Assembly: GCA_028554795.2 (NCBI GenBank)
Contig: CM068829.1
Coordinates: forward strand, 135,074,579 to 135,138,578
Reading direction: 5' to 3'
Origin: Sinohyriopsis cumingii
Taxonomy: Eukaryota; Mollusca; Bivalvia; Unionida; Unionidae
Length of the DNA stretch: 64,000 nucleotides
In this document: piece by piece, positions 39,445 to 47,351 of the stretch
How positions within the stretch are numbered: position 1 is the stretch's first letter
Layout of the letters: every line of letters starts with the position of its first letter
Position numbers and translations under genes: made by a program
Notes under the pieces: model-generated
Seen by the model: the letters and a program-made list of their open reading frames with translations, nothing else
What the model was told of the DNA's origin: nothing
The model's database searches: none

Positions 39445-40746
39445 ATGATGCACCGAGAGTCTTGCGCCTGTTCCAAGACGGAACTGGATCTGTTTGCCAT
39501 GCCCCCTACCATGATGACGATGCAAGAATCCCAATGGGTGGAATTTAATCCCGTCTCCTCATTGATCGATTCCGCTCCCATCGAGTTTGAAATCAAAGGA
39601 CAGCCCGAAGATTACATCGATCTGAATAGCAGTTACTTGTACTTAAAAGTCCAAGTTCTAAAAAAAGATGATAAAGGAGTAGAAGACGATGATAATATAG
39701 CTCCCGTCAACAATTTCATGCATTCCTTGTTCAGCTCAGTGGATTTGTACTTGAATAACAAACTAGTCAGCAGCAGCATGGATACTTACCCTTACCGTGC
39801 CTACCTGGAAAATCTCTTGACGTACGGAACAGATGCCAAGACAAGTCATCTCAATGCCTGTGTGCTGTGGGTAGATGACACACCGGACAAGTTCGACGAA
39901 ATAGATCCAAGCAATGAAGGCTTTGAGGCAAGAGAAAACAAAATCTTAAATATGAAGAGTTTAGAACTGATGGATCGTTTGCATTTGGACATGTGGTTGC
40001 AAGAGAAATATTTGCTGAACGGGGTCAATGTTCGCTTGAGACTGAATCGCAGCAGTGCCACTTTCCATTTGCAGGCTGCTAATCTTGATAAGGCTCCTAA
40101 AAGCAAAATTTTAGAGGCCAAACTCTACGTACGACGCGTAGAAGTGTTACCCAAAGTGGGTAACGACATCAGTCAAACGTTGAGCAGAACAACCGCCAAG
40201 TATCCCATACGACGTGTGGAAGTGAAAACGTTCACCATTCCCGCTAACCAGCAATCCATAACCGAAGATCATCTGTTTCAAGGACAGCTACCCAAGCGTT
40301 TAATCCTTGGCATGGTCGAGAATTCAGCCTTCAACGGAGCTATCGCTAAAAATCCTTTCAACTTTCAACACTTCGACGTGAAGAAAATCGAAGTCAGTCG
40401 CGATGGCAAGACCTTGTGTACCCGACCTTTCGAACCTGACTTTAAAGAGAAGAATTACTTGAGATCGTACTTGTCCCTGTACGAAGCCACCGGTCAGTTA
40501 GGAACCAACACCAGTCACGGCATTGAGTACGAGGATTATGACGGAGGCTATGCTTTGTGGGCTTTCGATTTCACTCCAGACCAAGGCAGCGACGAGGGAC
40601 ATTTCCACCCTATAAAATCCGGCCAGATTCGTGTGGAACTTCAGTTTGCAAAAGAACTGAAACAGACAGTGAACGTCATCCTGTATGCCGAATTCGATAA
40701 TACCATAGAAATCAACAGTTTGAGAGAAGTCATTCTAGATTATTAG
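39445..40746 (+). CDS. MCP: Major capsid protein (double jelly-roll), copy B
   Basis: 433 residues, intact. Two jelly-roll halves: the first from MPPTMMTMQESQWVEF through LNSSYLYLKV, NNFMHSLFSSVDLYLNN and MDRLHLDMWLQEKY; the second from LYVRRVEVLPKVGND through KYPIRRVEVKTFTIP, QHFDVKKIEVSRDGKT, GYALWAFDFTPDQ and the end INSLREVILDY. Forms trimeric hexon-like capsomers. Two short blocks (about residues 72-86 and 135-165) differ in sequence and length between copies, the rest being almost constant, as expected for exposed hexon loops. Confidence 0.93.
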   Translation: MMHRESCACSKTELDLFAMPPTMMTMQESQWVEFNPVSSLIDSAPIEFEIKGQPEDYIDLNSSYLYLKVQVLKKDDKGVEDDDNIAPVNNFMHSLFSSVDLYLNNKLVSSSMDTYPYRAYLENLLTYGTDAKTSHLNACVLWVDDTPDKFDEIDPSNEGFEARENKILNMKSLELMDRLHLDMWLQEKYLLNGVNVRLRLNRSSATFHLQAANLDKAPKSKILEAKLYVRRVEVLPKVGNDISQTLSRTTAKYPIRRVEVKTFTIPANQQSITEDHLFQGQLPKRLILGMVENSAFNGAIAKNPFNFQHFDVKKIEVSRDGKTLCTRPFEPDFKEKNYLRSYLSLYEATGQLGTNTSHGIEYEDYDGGYALWAFDFTPDQGSDEGHFHPIKSGQIRVELQFAKELKQTVNVILYAEFDNTIEINSLREVILDY

Positions 40747-40752
40747 AAAGCC

Positions 40753-41241
40753 ATGGAAGACTGTTATCCCTCTTTACCTAGTGGAGAAACTTTGGAGATG
40801 GAATGTGAGGAGACCGTGGAAAAAGAAGAAGAAGTGATCATGATGAAATCGAGATGGCCAGAACAAGAAGCCCATTTAGTCTCCTGTTTTGCCAAACATT
40901 TGGTCGACAAAATGACGGAATTGATCAAGAAAAATTGCTATGGATGTCAAAACGATCATCCCAGTCAAATTCAACACGATAAATGCCTGATGTTAAGTCA
41001 AGAAGAAAAATTGGACGAGTATCTGGACGAAGCTTGGAGTCTCATCTCGAACAAAGACGTGTTGCACCAGTGGTATAAAGACTTGCGTGAACATTCTTGT
41101 CCACCATTAACCACTCAAGAGATCCATCGTATCGAAGCTCTCCTGAATCAGAGTGAGGAAACAGAACGGATAACCGTTTATTCGTCAGACATTTTCAAGC
41201 AAAAAGTCAGGATCGAATTGACGACGTATTATTACCTGTGA
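40753..41241 (+). CDS. Cys/His protein between capsid and protease, copy B
   Basis: 162 residues, intact, unknown function. Acidic N terminus, then EAHLVSCFAKHLVDKM and a tight Cys/His cluster (CYGCQNDHPSQIQHDKC) that could bind zinc, followed by MLSQEEKLDEYLDEAW and a C-terminal LTTQEIHRIEALLNQ. It starts 6 nt after the capsid stop and ends 23 nt before the protease. A protein with this CYGC-HPSQ signature often accompanies capsid and protease genes in animal Polintons, so a maturation or regulatory role is possible. Confidence 0.75.
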   Translation: MEDCYPSLPSGETLEMECEETVEKEEEVIMMKSRWPEQEAHLVSCFAKHLVDKMTELIKKNCYGCQNDHPSQIQHDKCLMLSQEEKLDEYLDEAWSLISNKDVLHQWYKDLREHSCPPLTTQEIHRIEALLNQSEETERITVYSSDIFKQKVRIELTTYYYL

Positions 41242-41264
41242 AGAAGAAAAAAACACACAAAACA

Positions 41265-41824
41265 ATGGATACCTGGGAACTTTATTACCTTTTGAACCAC
41301 AGTTCGTATACGTCTTCTTGGAATCCTGTCGTCTGTGCTAAAGATGAACTCCCTCATCGCAAACCTAAAGACCATCAAGCTTACGTGATCAACACGGACG
41401 ACAGTCATCTCCCAGGAACCCACTGGGTAGCCGTCTACTTTCGTCAAGAAGGATGTGTGGAATATTTCGATTCGTACGGATTGCTCCTTTGGAAGACGAT
41501 ATCATCGACTTTATGAGAAGAAATGCTCAAACCACCCGATTCAATAACGTGAAATTACAAGGCACAGATTCCTTGGTGTGTGGACAGTACTGTGTGTATT
41601 TTCTGCATCATCGCAGCCTGGGCTATTCCTTAGAACATTTAGTGACTCATTTCGATCCTCGTTCTTCTGCTAGAAATGATGTGAAAGTAGACCGATGGTT
41701 TTGTGACCATTATGCTTATCTTTTGTCTCAAGCTAGGAAACGTAGTGTCCATCAATGGCCTAATGATTTCCAACAGTGGAAATCACAATTTCATTCACAA
41801 CGTTGTCAGCCCTGTTCAAAGTAG
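41265..41824 (+). pseudogene. PRO: Adenain-like cysteine protease, frameshifted, copy B
   Basis: The N-terminal half with the catalytic His (GTHWVAVYF) and acidic residue (EYFDSYG) is followed by a one-base deletion in a C-run near 41485; the rest, with QGTDSLVCGQYC, is in another frame to the stop at 41824. Copy C is intact. Poly(A) signal AATAAA at 41941-41946 lies about 115 nt downstream and may serve the late block. Confidence 0.87.
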
Positions 41825-42165
41825 TTAGTGTTTGAAGAAAAAAATGTTTGTGATTTGAAAAAAATATTGTTTGATGTTATAGTGTTGGATTATTGTTAAA
41901 AATGTTAGAAATGTTGTTGTTTAGTGTTAAGTGATTTTTGAATAAAAATGTTGTGTTTTGAAAAAAATGCCTTTGTGGTTTGTTTAGCTATAAGACTGTT
42001 GGATTGATGCTCTTTCATTTCTTACTATCCCTCTGATGACATTCACTGAACGTTGCGGATCGAAAACCGTGTGGGGATGTTTTCCTTCACGTCCGCGCTT
42101 TCACTTTAAGAACGGGGGGTTGTTTGGAGTCTAACCATCCATTGTCGACTCATCCTCCTACGAAG
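41825..42165 (+). promoter_or_regulatory. Late-block 3' end and first right-end promoter, copy B
   Basis: AT-rich with TTG-T repeats and AATAAA at 41941. The box GGATGTTTTCCTTCACGTCCGCGC at 42075-42098 (longest conserved word TTTTCCTTCACGTCCGCGC) lies about 70 nt before the ATG at 42166; the same box precedes the next two genes. Confidence 0.65.
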
Positions 42166-42369
42166 ATGTGCTCCAAACTAGCTAAGCTCAACGAAGCCTA
42201 CGTGAATTTGCATAGGGTCAGACACAGTCTGATACCGAAGCCAGAAGAAATAGAGAATGTGAGAATGTTAAAAATCACTGAAGACCTAATAGAAGAGCTC
42301 TTCAGAGAAGAAGTGAACAGTGAAAAAGAAGAATGGACAGAGAAGTACAGACTTCAGAAACAGCAGCAA

Positions 42370-42401
<32 letters not shown>

Positions 42402-42528
42402 ACCTGAACCTGACAGAGGCTTTGTCGATTGTCGTATCGACACCAAAGAGTTCTTCTTCTCTTTCCGAAGAAGCAGACCTATCGCCAGAAAGTCTATCCT
42501 CAGAGGACATCGCATTCTTAGAAACTAA
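42166..42528 (+). CDS. Right-end cassette gene 1 (Q-rich), copy B
   Basis: 120 residues from ATG at 42166, no known family. MCSKLAKLNEAYVNLHRVRH, then a helical acidic segment (LIEELFREEVNSEKEEWTEK), a run of about 15 Gln, and a basic end (RRSRPIARKSILRGHRILRN). After the CAG run a second frame is also open and reads a Ser/Glu-rich STPKSSSSLSEEADLSPESL, as in copy C, so the true C terminus is uncertain. Ends 30 nt before a histone-type stem-loop. Confidence 0.65.
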
Positions 42529-42558
42529 AAAAAGAATGCCATAGCAAAACAAAAAAAC

Positions 42559-42574
42559 AGCCCTTTTCAGGGCT
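42559..42574 (+). terminator. Histone-type 3' stem-loop, compensated form, cassette 1, copy B
   Basis: AGCCCTTTTCAGGGCT: the outer G-C pair of the other sites is replaced by A-T on both sides, with loop TTTC unchanged; then ACCCA and CTCTAGAAAAGAAAT. Confidence 0.88.
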
Positions 42575-43031
42575 ACCCAATACTCTAGAAAAGAAATAAC
42601 CATCGATTTGCCAATGTGTGTAGGTAGAGTAGTGTGTATATAAACACTAACTCTTTTATAAAAAATGTGAGAGTATGTGTTTGTGTGTTTGTGTGTTTGT
42701 AAGAGCTCACGTAAGTTGGTGTGGATAGTAGATTAAAATGATGTATTTTTTGGTGTCTGAGGTGTATATTTGGGGTTAGATTGGATTGCTTTGCGTATGT
42801 GGATAGTCTATTGAAGTGATTTATGAAAAAAATTTAAAATAGTGATGGGGAGCATAAAAAGTGAGTGAGTGTTTCTTTTAGGTCCGCGCGTTGTTGTTTT
42901 TTTTGGTCATGATCTAGGTAAGATGAATTTTATGTTATTAGGGGGATGTTTTCCATCACGTCCGCGCTTTCAATATAAATTAAAAACAAATCGTCAGTTG
43001 GGCCCATCGTCGACCTGTTAACAGCAAGACA
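42575..43031 (+). promoter_or_regulatory. Spacer and promoter of cassette 2, copy B
   Basis: After the stem-loop comes a block (TTTGCCAATGTGTGTAGGTAG to TATATAAACACTAACTC) repeated after the next stem-loop, then GT-rich sequence. Promoter module: GTCCGCGCGTTG at 42883, the inverted repeat GATCTAGGTAAGAT at 42911-42924, and GATGTTTTCCATCACGTCCGCGC at 42946-42968, with TATAAATT at 42975. Confidence 0.65.
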
Positions 43032-43340
43032 ATGAATACAAGGATTGTGAAGCTGCTAGAACTCCAGATGCACCTGGAATATGCCAGGCGCATAGTAAAC
43101 GAACTATCAGCGGAGGCTATCGTAGAAGAAGCAAGAATGAAGAAAGAAGAGGAGGAGAGAAGAGAGAGGGAAGAAGAGGAAAAGAAAAGAGAAGAGAGGA
43201 TGTCGTTCAATATTCCCGAGACAGAGGATTGGGGTGTTGAAGCGAATCATCCTCCCTCTGCGCTCCCCAGAAGAAAGGTGAAAGAAGACTGGGGAAGAAG
43301 ATGCGTGTGTGGCGCAAGGCCAGGAAGGTGCAACCATTAG
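43032..43340 (+). CDS. Right-end cassette gene 2 (E/R-rich coiled coil), copy B
   Basis: 102 residues, unknown. MNTRIVKLLELQMHLEYARR and IVNELSAEAIVEE lead into a charged EEERREREEEEKK coiled-coil run, then a Pro-containing linker and the conserved end RRCVCGARPGRCNH, which could bind metal (CXC...CXH). In copy C the charged run is longer in steps of three nucleotides. Ends 31 nt before its stem-loop. Confidence 0.65.
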   Translation: MNTRIVKLLELQMHLEYARRIVNELSAEAIVEEARMKKEEEERREREEEEKKREERMSFNIPETEDWGVEANHPPSALPRRKVKEDWGRRCVCGARPGRCNH

Positions 43341-43371
43341 ATAGGTGCATCTGGAGTTGAAAAAAACCAAC

Positions 43372-43387
43372 AGCCCTTTTCAGGGCT
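43372..43387 (+). terminator. Histone-type 3' stem-loop, cassette 2, copy B
   Basis: AGCCCTTTTCAGGGCT, 31 nt after the stop, then ACCCA and CTCTAGAAAAGAAAT. Confidence 0.88.
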
Positions 43388-43759
43388 ACCCAATACTCTA
43401 GAAAAGAAATAACTATTAATTTGCCAATGTGTGTAGGTAGAGTAGTGTGTATATAAACACTAACTCTTTTTTTAAAAAATGTGAGGGTATGTGTTTGTGT
43501 TTGTATGAGTAAAGGTATGTTTGTGAGAATAGTAGATTATGGGTTTCTTTATTGTTTCTTAGCAAATGTGGAGAGTATAGTTTGGGTTATATTATATGAA
43601 ATGAAAAAGTAGGGGATGTTTTCCTTCACGTCCGCGCGTTGTTTGGTCATGATCTAGGTAAGATCCATTTTATGTTTTTAGGGGGATGTTTTCCTTCACG
43701 TACGCGCTTTAAGTATAAGAACCCACAGTATTCGTCGTTCAAACCATTCTACATAGAAA
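43388..43759 (+). promoter_or_regulatory. Spacer and promoter of cassette 3, copy B
   Basis: Begins with the same block as 42575-42660. Two promoter boxes (43613-43638 and 43684-43709; the second with one change, ACGTACGCGC) flank the GATCTAGGTAAGATC palindrome at 43650-43664; TATAAG at 43714 lies 46 nt before the ATG. Confidence 0.68.
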
Positions 43760-44152
43760 ATGGCTTCAAACCACCTGGATAAATTTCAATCATTGCAAGA
43801 CGTCCTTGACAATTTGGGCATGATAGAACAAATGCTCGTACGACTCGTTGAAGACCACTATTCTTATAGTCCGCATAGAGCAAAAATGGAAATTAACAAC
43901 TTAAGAAAAGCAAAGGACACGATCAGTGGTGTGATGAAGGAAATCAAGGAGGAGAAGGAGGATGAAGAGGAAAGAATAAGAATACGCAATTGGAACGAAA
44001 AAATTGAAAAAGAAGAAGAAAATGAGAAGAGGAAGAAAGAAGAAGAGGAGGAAGAGAAGAAAGAAGAAGAGGAGGAGAAAAAAAAGAAAGGGAAGAAGAG
44101 AAAGAGTGTTGGAGATAAAATAAGAAGTTGGTGGAGGAAAAGAAGAAATTAG
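43760..44152 (+). CDS. Right-end cassette gene 3 (K/E-rich coiled coil), copy B
   Basis: 130 residues, unknown family. A folded-looking N terminus (MASNHLDKFQSLQDVLDNLG, MIEQMLVRLVEDHYSYSPHR, NNLRKAKDTISGVMKEI) precedes a long Lys/Glu run and a basic end with Trp residues (RSWWRKRRN). In copy C the first 75 codons are kept but a stop removes the tail. It is the outermost gene on the right and ends 22 nt before a stem-loop inside the TIR. Confidence 0.68.
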   Translation: MASNHLDKFQSLQDVLDNLGMIEQMLVRLVEDHYSYSPHRAKMEINNLRKAKDTISGVMKEIKEEKEDEEERIRIRNWNEKIEKEEENEKRKKEEEEEEKKEEEEEKKKKGKKRKSVGDKIRSWWRKRRN

Positions 44153-44169
44153 AAGCAGAAGAAGAAAAC

Positions 44170-44486
44170 CCAAAGGCCCTTTTCAGGGCCAGCCATATTT
44201 CTCGAAAAGAGATAGTCTTTGAATTGCCTACCCCTTTTTTTAAAAAAATTTTTTAAAAAAATCCCATGTTAAATTCCCATTGTCCGTAGAGTGACCCACG
44301 ATTTATCGCCATGTTAAATTCCCCTTGTCCGTAAAGTGGCCCACGATTTATTCCCATGTTAATTCCCCTTGTCCGTAGATTTGCCCACGATTTTTCTCCA
44401 TGTTAAATTTCCATTGTCCGTAGATTTGCCCAAGGGGTTTTGTAATGCTAATTCCCATTGTCCGTAGGGTGCCCCCCTTCACTACT
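44170..44486. repeat. Right terminal inverted repeat, copy B
   Basis: Reverse complement of 24830-25148 with a few substitutions and A/T-tract length changes. Ends CTTCACTACT. Confidence 0.95.
44175..44190 (+). terminator. Histone-type 3' stem-loop inside the right TIR, copy B
   Basis: GGCCCTTTTCAGGGCC followed by AGCCA, ATATTT and CTCGAAAAGAGAT, 22 nt after the cassette 3 stop. Confidence 0.88.
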
Positions 44487-44492
44487 GTTGTG
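44487..44492. repeat. Right target-site duplication of copy B
   Basis: GTTGTG, same as 24824-24829. Confidence 0.92.
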
Positions 44493-44639
44493 TATGCAAT
44501 ATGTATTGTTCATGTCTCTTCTGTTTACAGGTCTCATCTGAATAGGGTCTAGATTTTCCACCTTTATTTGCCCTTTTATCGACTTAATCTGATTGTTATT
44601 GGTACCGTCAAAATCGACATTAAAAGGGAAGAAAGAGAA

Positions 44640-44732
<93 letters not shown>

Positions 44733-45399
44733 CAGTTTAGGTTGGTTTATGATCTTGTAATGTACGTTTGTTTGCTTATTTATTCTTGAAGGAAAACTTG
44801 TTAGCAACAGCGTTCTTGTTACCCGATGTCTGTATGTTTGTAAGCTTATATTCTATTAGCTTGATTTCCGATGCTCCTTCATAGACAGTCTACTTCGCGT
44901 ATCACCATGTGGTATAGCCTATGGTATCAGCACCCAGTATATCTCAAGGATCGCATATCCCTGTCCCCGTCTGTATTAATATGATATACCTAAGGTGCTA
45001 TGTTGTTTCTTTATCAGCTTAGCTAGTTTTCCGATTTTGTAAGGTGTTATTAGGGTATTAGTTGTCATAATCATGTTAGTTAGTTTGTAAAGGGGATATA
45101 ACAAGTGCTTTATACAAATTGTCTAGAAGGCTCATACAGGGATACAGACATATGAGAGAGGAGCATCCAGCACGCACACAGTCTGGAACCTCTCCTATAC
45201 AGGGCGGTGTACTGGATCACATCTCCCACAGTGCTTATATCTCCCAGGGGTCTGGGAGGCGATTCTAAGGGTTTTCTATGCAAACATGCCTGTTTGTTAG
45301 GTAAATTAACCCCTCCCTTCTGCTTTTCCCTGAAAAATATTCCTTTGGAAGTTAGTTTACCATTCCAAATGCAGTTGATTTTTATCATATCCAAAATAA
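44493..45399. other. Spacer between copies B and C
   Basis: Mostly unassigned AT-rich sequence; no gene. The outer end of copy C may lie within it, but no AGTAGT terminus or 45-bp unit like those of A and B is seen. Confidence 0.5.
44643..44730. repeat. (AT)n microsatellite
   Basis: About 44 uninterrupted AT units between the tail-to-tail copies B and C. Confidence 0.95.
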
Positions 45400-45460
45400 A
45401 ATTTTTTTTAAAAAAAGGGGTAGGCAATTGAAAGTCATTATCTTTTCGAGAAATAAGGGT

Positions 45461-45476
45461 GGCCTTGAAAAGGGCC
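45461..45476 (-). terminator. Histone-type 3' stem-loop, one mismatch, copy C
   Basis: Minus strand GGCCCTTTTCAAGGCC: one stem position is disrupted. ACCC and CTCGAAAAGATAA follow. It serves the broken cassette 3 gene. Confidence 0.75.
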
Positions 45477-45482
45477 TTTGGT

Positions 45483-45895
45483 TTTTTTTCTTCTTCTTCT
45501 GCTTCTAATTTCTTCTTTTTCTCAACCAACTTCTTATTTTCTCTCCTACACTCTTTCTCTTCTTTTCTTTATTTTTGTTCCTCCTCCTCTTCTTTCTTCT
45601 TCTCTTCCTCCTCTTCTTTCTTCCTCTTCTCATTTTCTTCTTCTTTTTCAATTTTTTCATTCCATTATCTTATCCTTATCCTTTCCTCTTCATACTCCTT
45701 CTCCTCCTTTATCTCTTTCATGACACCACTTATTATGTCCTTTACTTTTCTTAAATTGTTGATCTCCATCTTTACTCGATGGGGACTATAGGAATAGTGG
45801 TCTTCATTGAGTCTCACTAACATCTGCTCCATTATTCCTAAATTGTCCAAAACGTCTTGTAATTTTTGCATTTTGTCAAGGTGGTTCGAAGCCAT
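45483..45895 (-). pseudogene. Right-end cassette gene 3, truncated, copy C
   Basis: Codons from 45895 give MASNHLDKMQKLQDVLDNLG through MKEIKEEKEYEEERIRIR, then a stop at 45665. The Lys/Glu-rich remainder continues in other frames to about 45483. The promoter module with both boxes is intact upstream at 45955-46050. Confidence 0.7.
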
Positions 45896-45954
45896 CTTCT
45901 TTTTTATTCTTTGTAGAATGGTTTGAACGACGAATAATGTGGGTTCTTATACGA

Positions 45955-46050
45955 AAAGCGCGGACGTGAAGGAAAACATCCCCTAAAACATAAAATTGAT
46001 CTTACCTAGATCATGACCAAACAACGCGCGGACGTGAAGGAAAACATCCA
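45955..46050 (-). promoter_or_regulatory. Cassette 3 promoter module, copy C
   Basis: Two copies of the GCGCGGACGTGAAGGAAAAC box (as read on plus) at 45957-45981 and 46026-46050 flank GATCTTACCTAGATC. Same order as copy B. Confidence 0.68.
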
Positions 46051-46408
46051 CTACCTTTCTCATTTCATATGATCATACTATCCACATACCTGAACCATCA
46101 ATAAACAATCCCCAAATCTACTATTTACACAGGCAAATCATTAAAACCAAATCCATAATCTACTATCCACACAATCGTACTTGAGCTTTTACAAAACCCA
46201 AACTATACTCTCCACATACGCTAAGAAACAATAAAGAAACCCATAATCTACTATTCACACAAACTTACGTGAGCAGTTACAAACACAAACACAAACACAC
46301 AAACACATACACTCGCACTATTAAAAAAAGAGTTAGTGTTTATATTCACACTACTCTACCTACACACATTGGCAAATTGATTGTTATTTCTTTTCTTGAG
46401 TATTGGGT
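46051..46408. other. Cassette spacer, copy C
   Basis: CA-rich repeats and imperfect duplications of AATCTACTATCCACA words; the common block GTTAGTGTTTATATTCACAC precedes the stem-loop. No gene. Confidence 0.5.
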
Positions 46409-46424
46409 AGCCCTGAAAAGGGAT
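46409..46424 (-). terminator. Histone-type 3' stem-loop, one mismatch, cassette 2, copy C
   Basis: Minus strand ATCCCTTTTCAGGGCT, 35 nt after the stop; the second stem pair is lost. ACCCA follows and then a purine-rich AAGAAAAGAAAT. Confidence 0.72.
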
Positions 46425-46459
46425 GTTTGTTTTATTTTTGGAACTTCATGGACACCTGG

Positions 46460-46834
46460 TTAATGGTGGCATCTTCCAGGCCTGGCGCCACATACACATC
46501 TTGTTCCCCAGTTGCTTTTTACTTTTTTTGGGGAGAGAGCAGAGGCAGGATAAATAGCTTCAGAATCCCAATTTTCTGCCTCTGGGATTCTGAAATTTCT
46601 TCTTCTCTCCTTTTCCTCCTCTTCTTTGTTTCTTCTCTCCTCCTCCTCTTCTTTGTATCTTCTCTCCGCCTCTTCTTTGTATCTTCTCTCCTCCTCTTCT
46701 TTGTTTCTTCTTTCCTCCTCCTCTCTCATCCTTCCCTCTTCCACAATGGCTTCCGCGGCCAGTTCATTCAACAGGCGCCTGGCATATTCCGGATGCACAT
46801 GAAGTTCCAACAGTTTCGCTTGTCTGGTGTTCAT
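46460..46834 (-). CDS. Right-end cassette gene 2 (E/R-rich coiled coil), copy C
   Basis: 124 residues from the ATG at 46834 (an upstream TTG is in frame). The leader (MNTRQAKLLELHVHPEYARR) and the end RCVCGARPGRCHH match copy B; the EEERRYKEE repeat run is longer, made of about five near-repeats of nine codons. Intact reading frame despite repeat changes. Confidence 0.65.
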   Translation of the reverse strand: MNTRQAKLLELHVHPEYARRLLNELAAEAIVEEGRMREEEERRNKEEEERRYKEEAERRYKEEEEERRNKEEEEKERRRNFRIPEAENWDSEAIYPASALSPKKVKSNWGTRCVCGARPGRCHH

Positions 46835-46889
46835 TCTGGTGTTGATCAATCAACAAGGGTAGCTGGACTGCCGAACGAGTTTCAATTTA

Positions 46890-46985
46890 TAGTAAAAGCG
46901 CGGACGTGATGGAAAACATCCCCCTAAAAAACATGAAATTGATCTTACCTAGATCATGACCAAAAAACAACGCGCGGACCTAAAA
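46890..46985 (-). promoter_or_regulatory. Cassette 2 promoter module, copy C
   Basis: AAGCGCGGACGTGATGGAAAAC at 46897-46918, GATCTTACCTAGATCATGACC at about 46941-46961 and GCGCGGACCTAAAAG near 46973. Same module as copy B 42880-42970. Confidence 0.65.
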
Positions 46986-47291
46986 GAAACACTCACTCAC
47001 TTTTTTATGCTACCCATTACTATTGTAAAAAATTTTCATTAATCACTTCAATATAATATCCACATACGCAAAGCAATCCAATCTAACCCCAAATCTACAC
47101 CTCAAACACCAAAAAAAAAGACATGATCTTAATCTACTATCCTCACAAACGTACGTGAGCACTTACAAACACACAATCTTATACACAAACACATACCCTC
47201 ACACTATAAAAAAGAGTTAGTGTTTATATTCACACTACTCTACCTACACATTGACAAATCGATCTTTATTTCTTTTCTAGAGTATTGGGGT
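46986..47291. other. Cassette spacer, copy C
   Basis: CA/AT-rich spacer matching the copy B spacer between cassettes 1 and 2, no gene seen. Confidence 0.5.
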
Positions 47292-47307
47292 AGCCCTGAA
47301 AAGGGCT
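47292..47307 (-). terminator. Histone-type 3' stem-loop, compensated form, cassette 1, copy C
   Basis: Minus strand AGCCCTTTTCAGGGCT, 44 nt after the stop; ACCCCA and CTCTAGAAAAGAAAT follow. Confidence 0.85.
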
Positions 47308-47351
47308 GTTTTTTTTTTTTTTTGTTTTTTTTTGTTTGATATGGAAATCTT

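Larger units (their letters stand above)
24830..44486 (+). mobile_element. Complete Polinton/Maverick (adintovirus-type) copy B
   Basis: 19,657 bp between inverted repeats of about 318 bp that start AGTAGTGAAGG, flanked by the 6-bp duplication GTTGTG. It carries 24 recognisable genes: pPolB, integrase, packaging ATPase, protease, major and minor capsid, pX-like, several virion-type proteins, a BIR protein, zinc-knuckle protein and small accessory genes. Genes broken here are the BIR protein, the MALNGHEK gene, one basic virion-type protein, the membrane protein and the protease, mostly by single-base or dinucleotide changes, so the copy is recent in structure but no longer complete in coding. 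Confidence 0.97.

Noticed and set aside
42360..42405. CAG run as a host trinucleotide disease-type repeat locus
   Set aside because: It lies inside a conserved Polinton gene found in two copies.
44448..44807. Tyr/Ile repeat frame
   Set aside because: Translation of the (AT)n tract between copies B and C.
45110..45529. Open frame of 139 codons on the minus strand at the copy C border
   Set aside because: It spans unrelated spacer and the inner TIR including the stem-loop, with low-complexity start; it is not shared with copy B.
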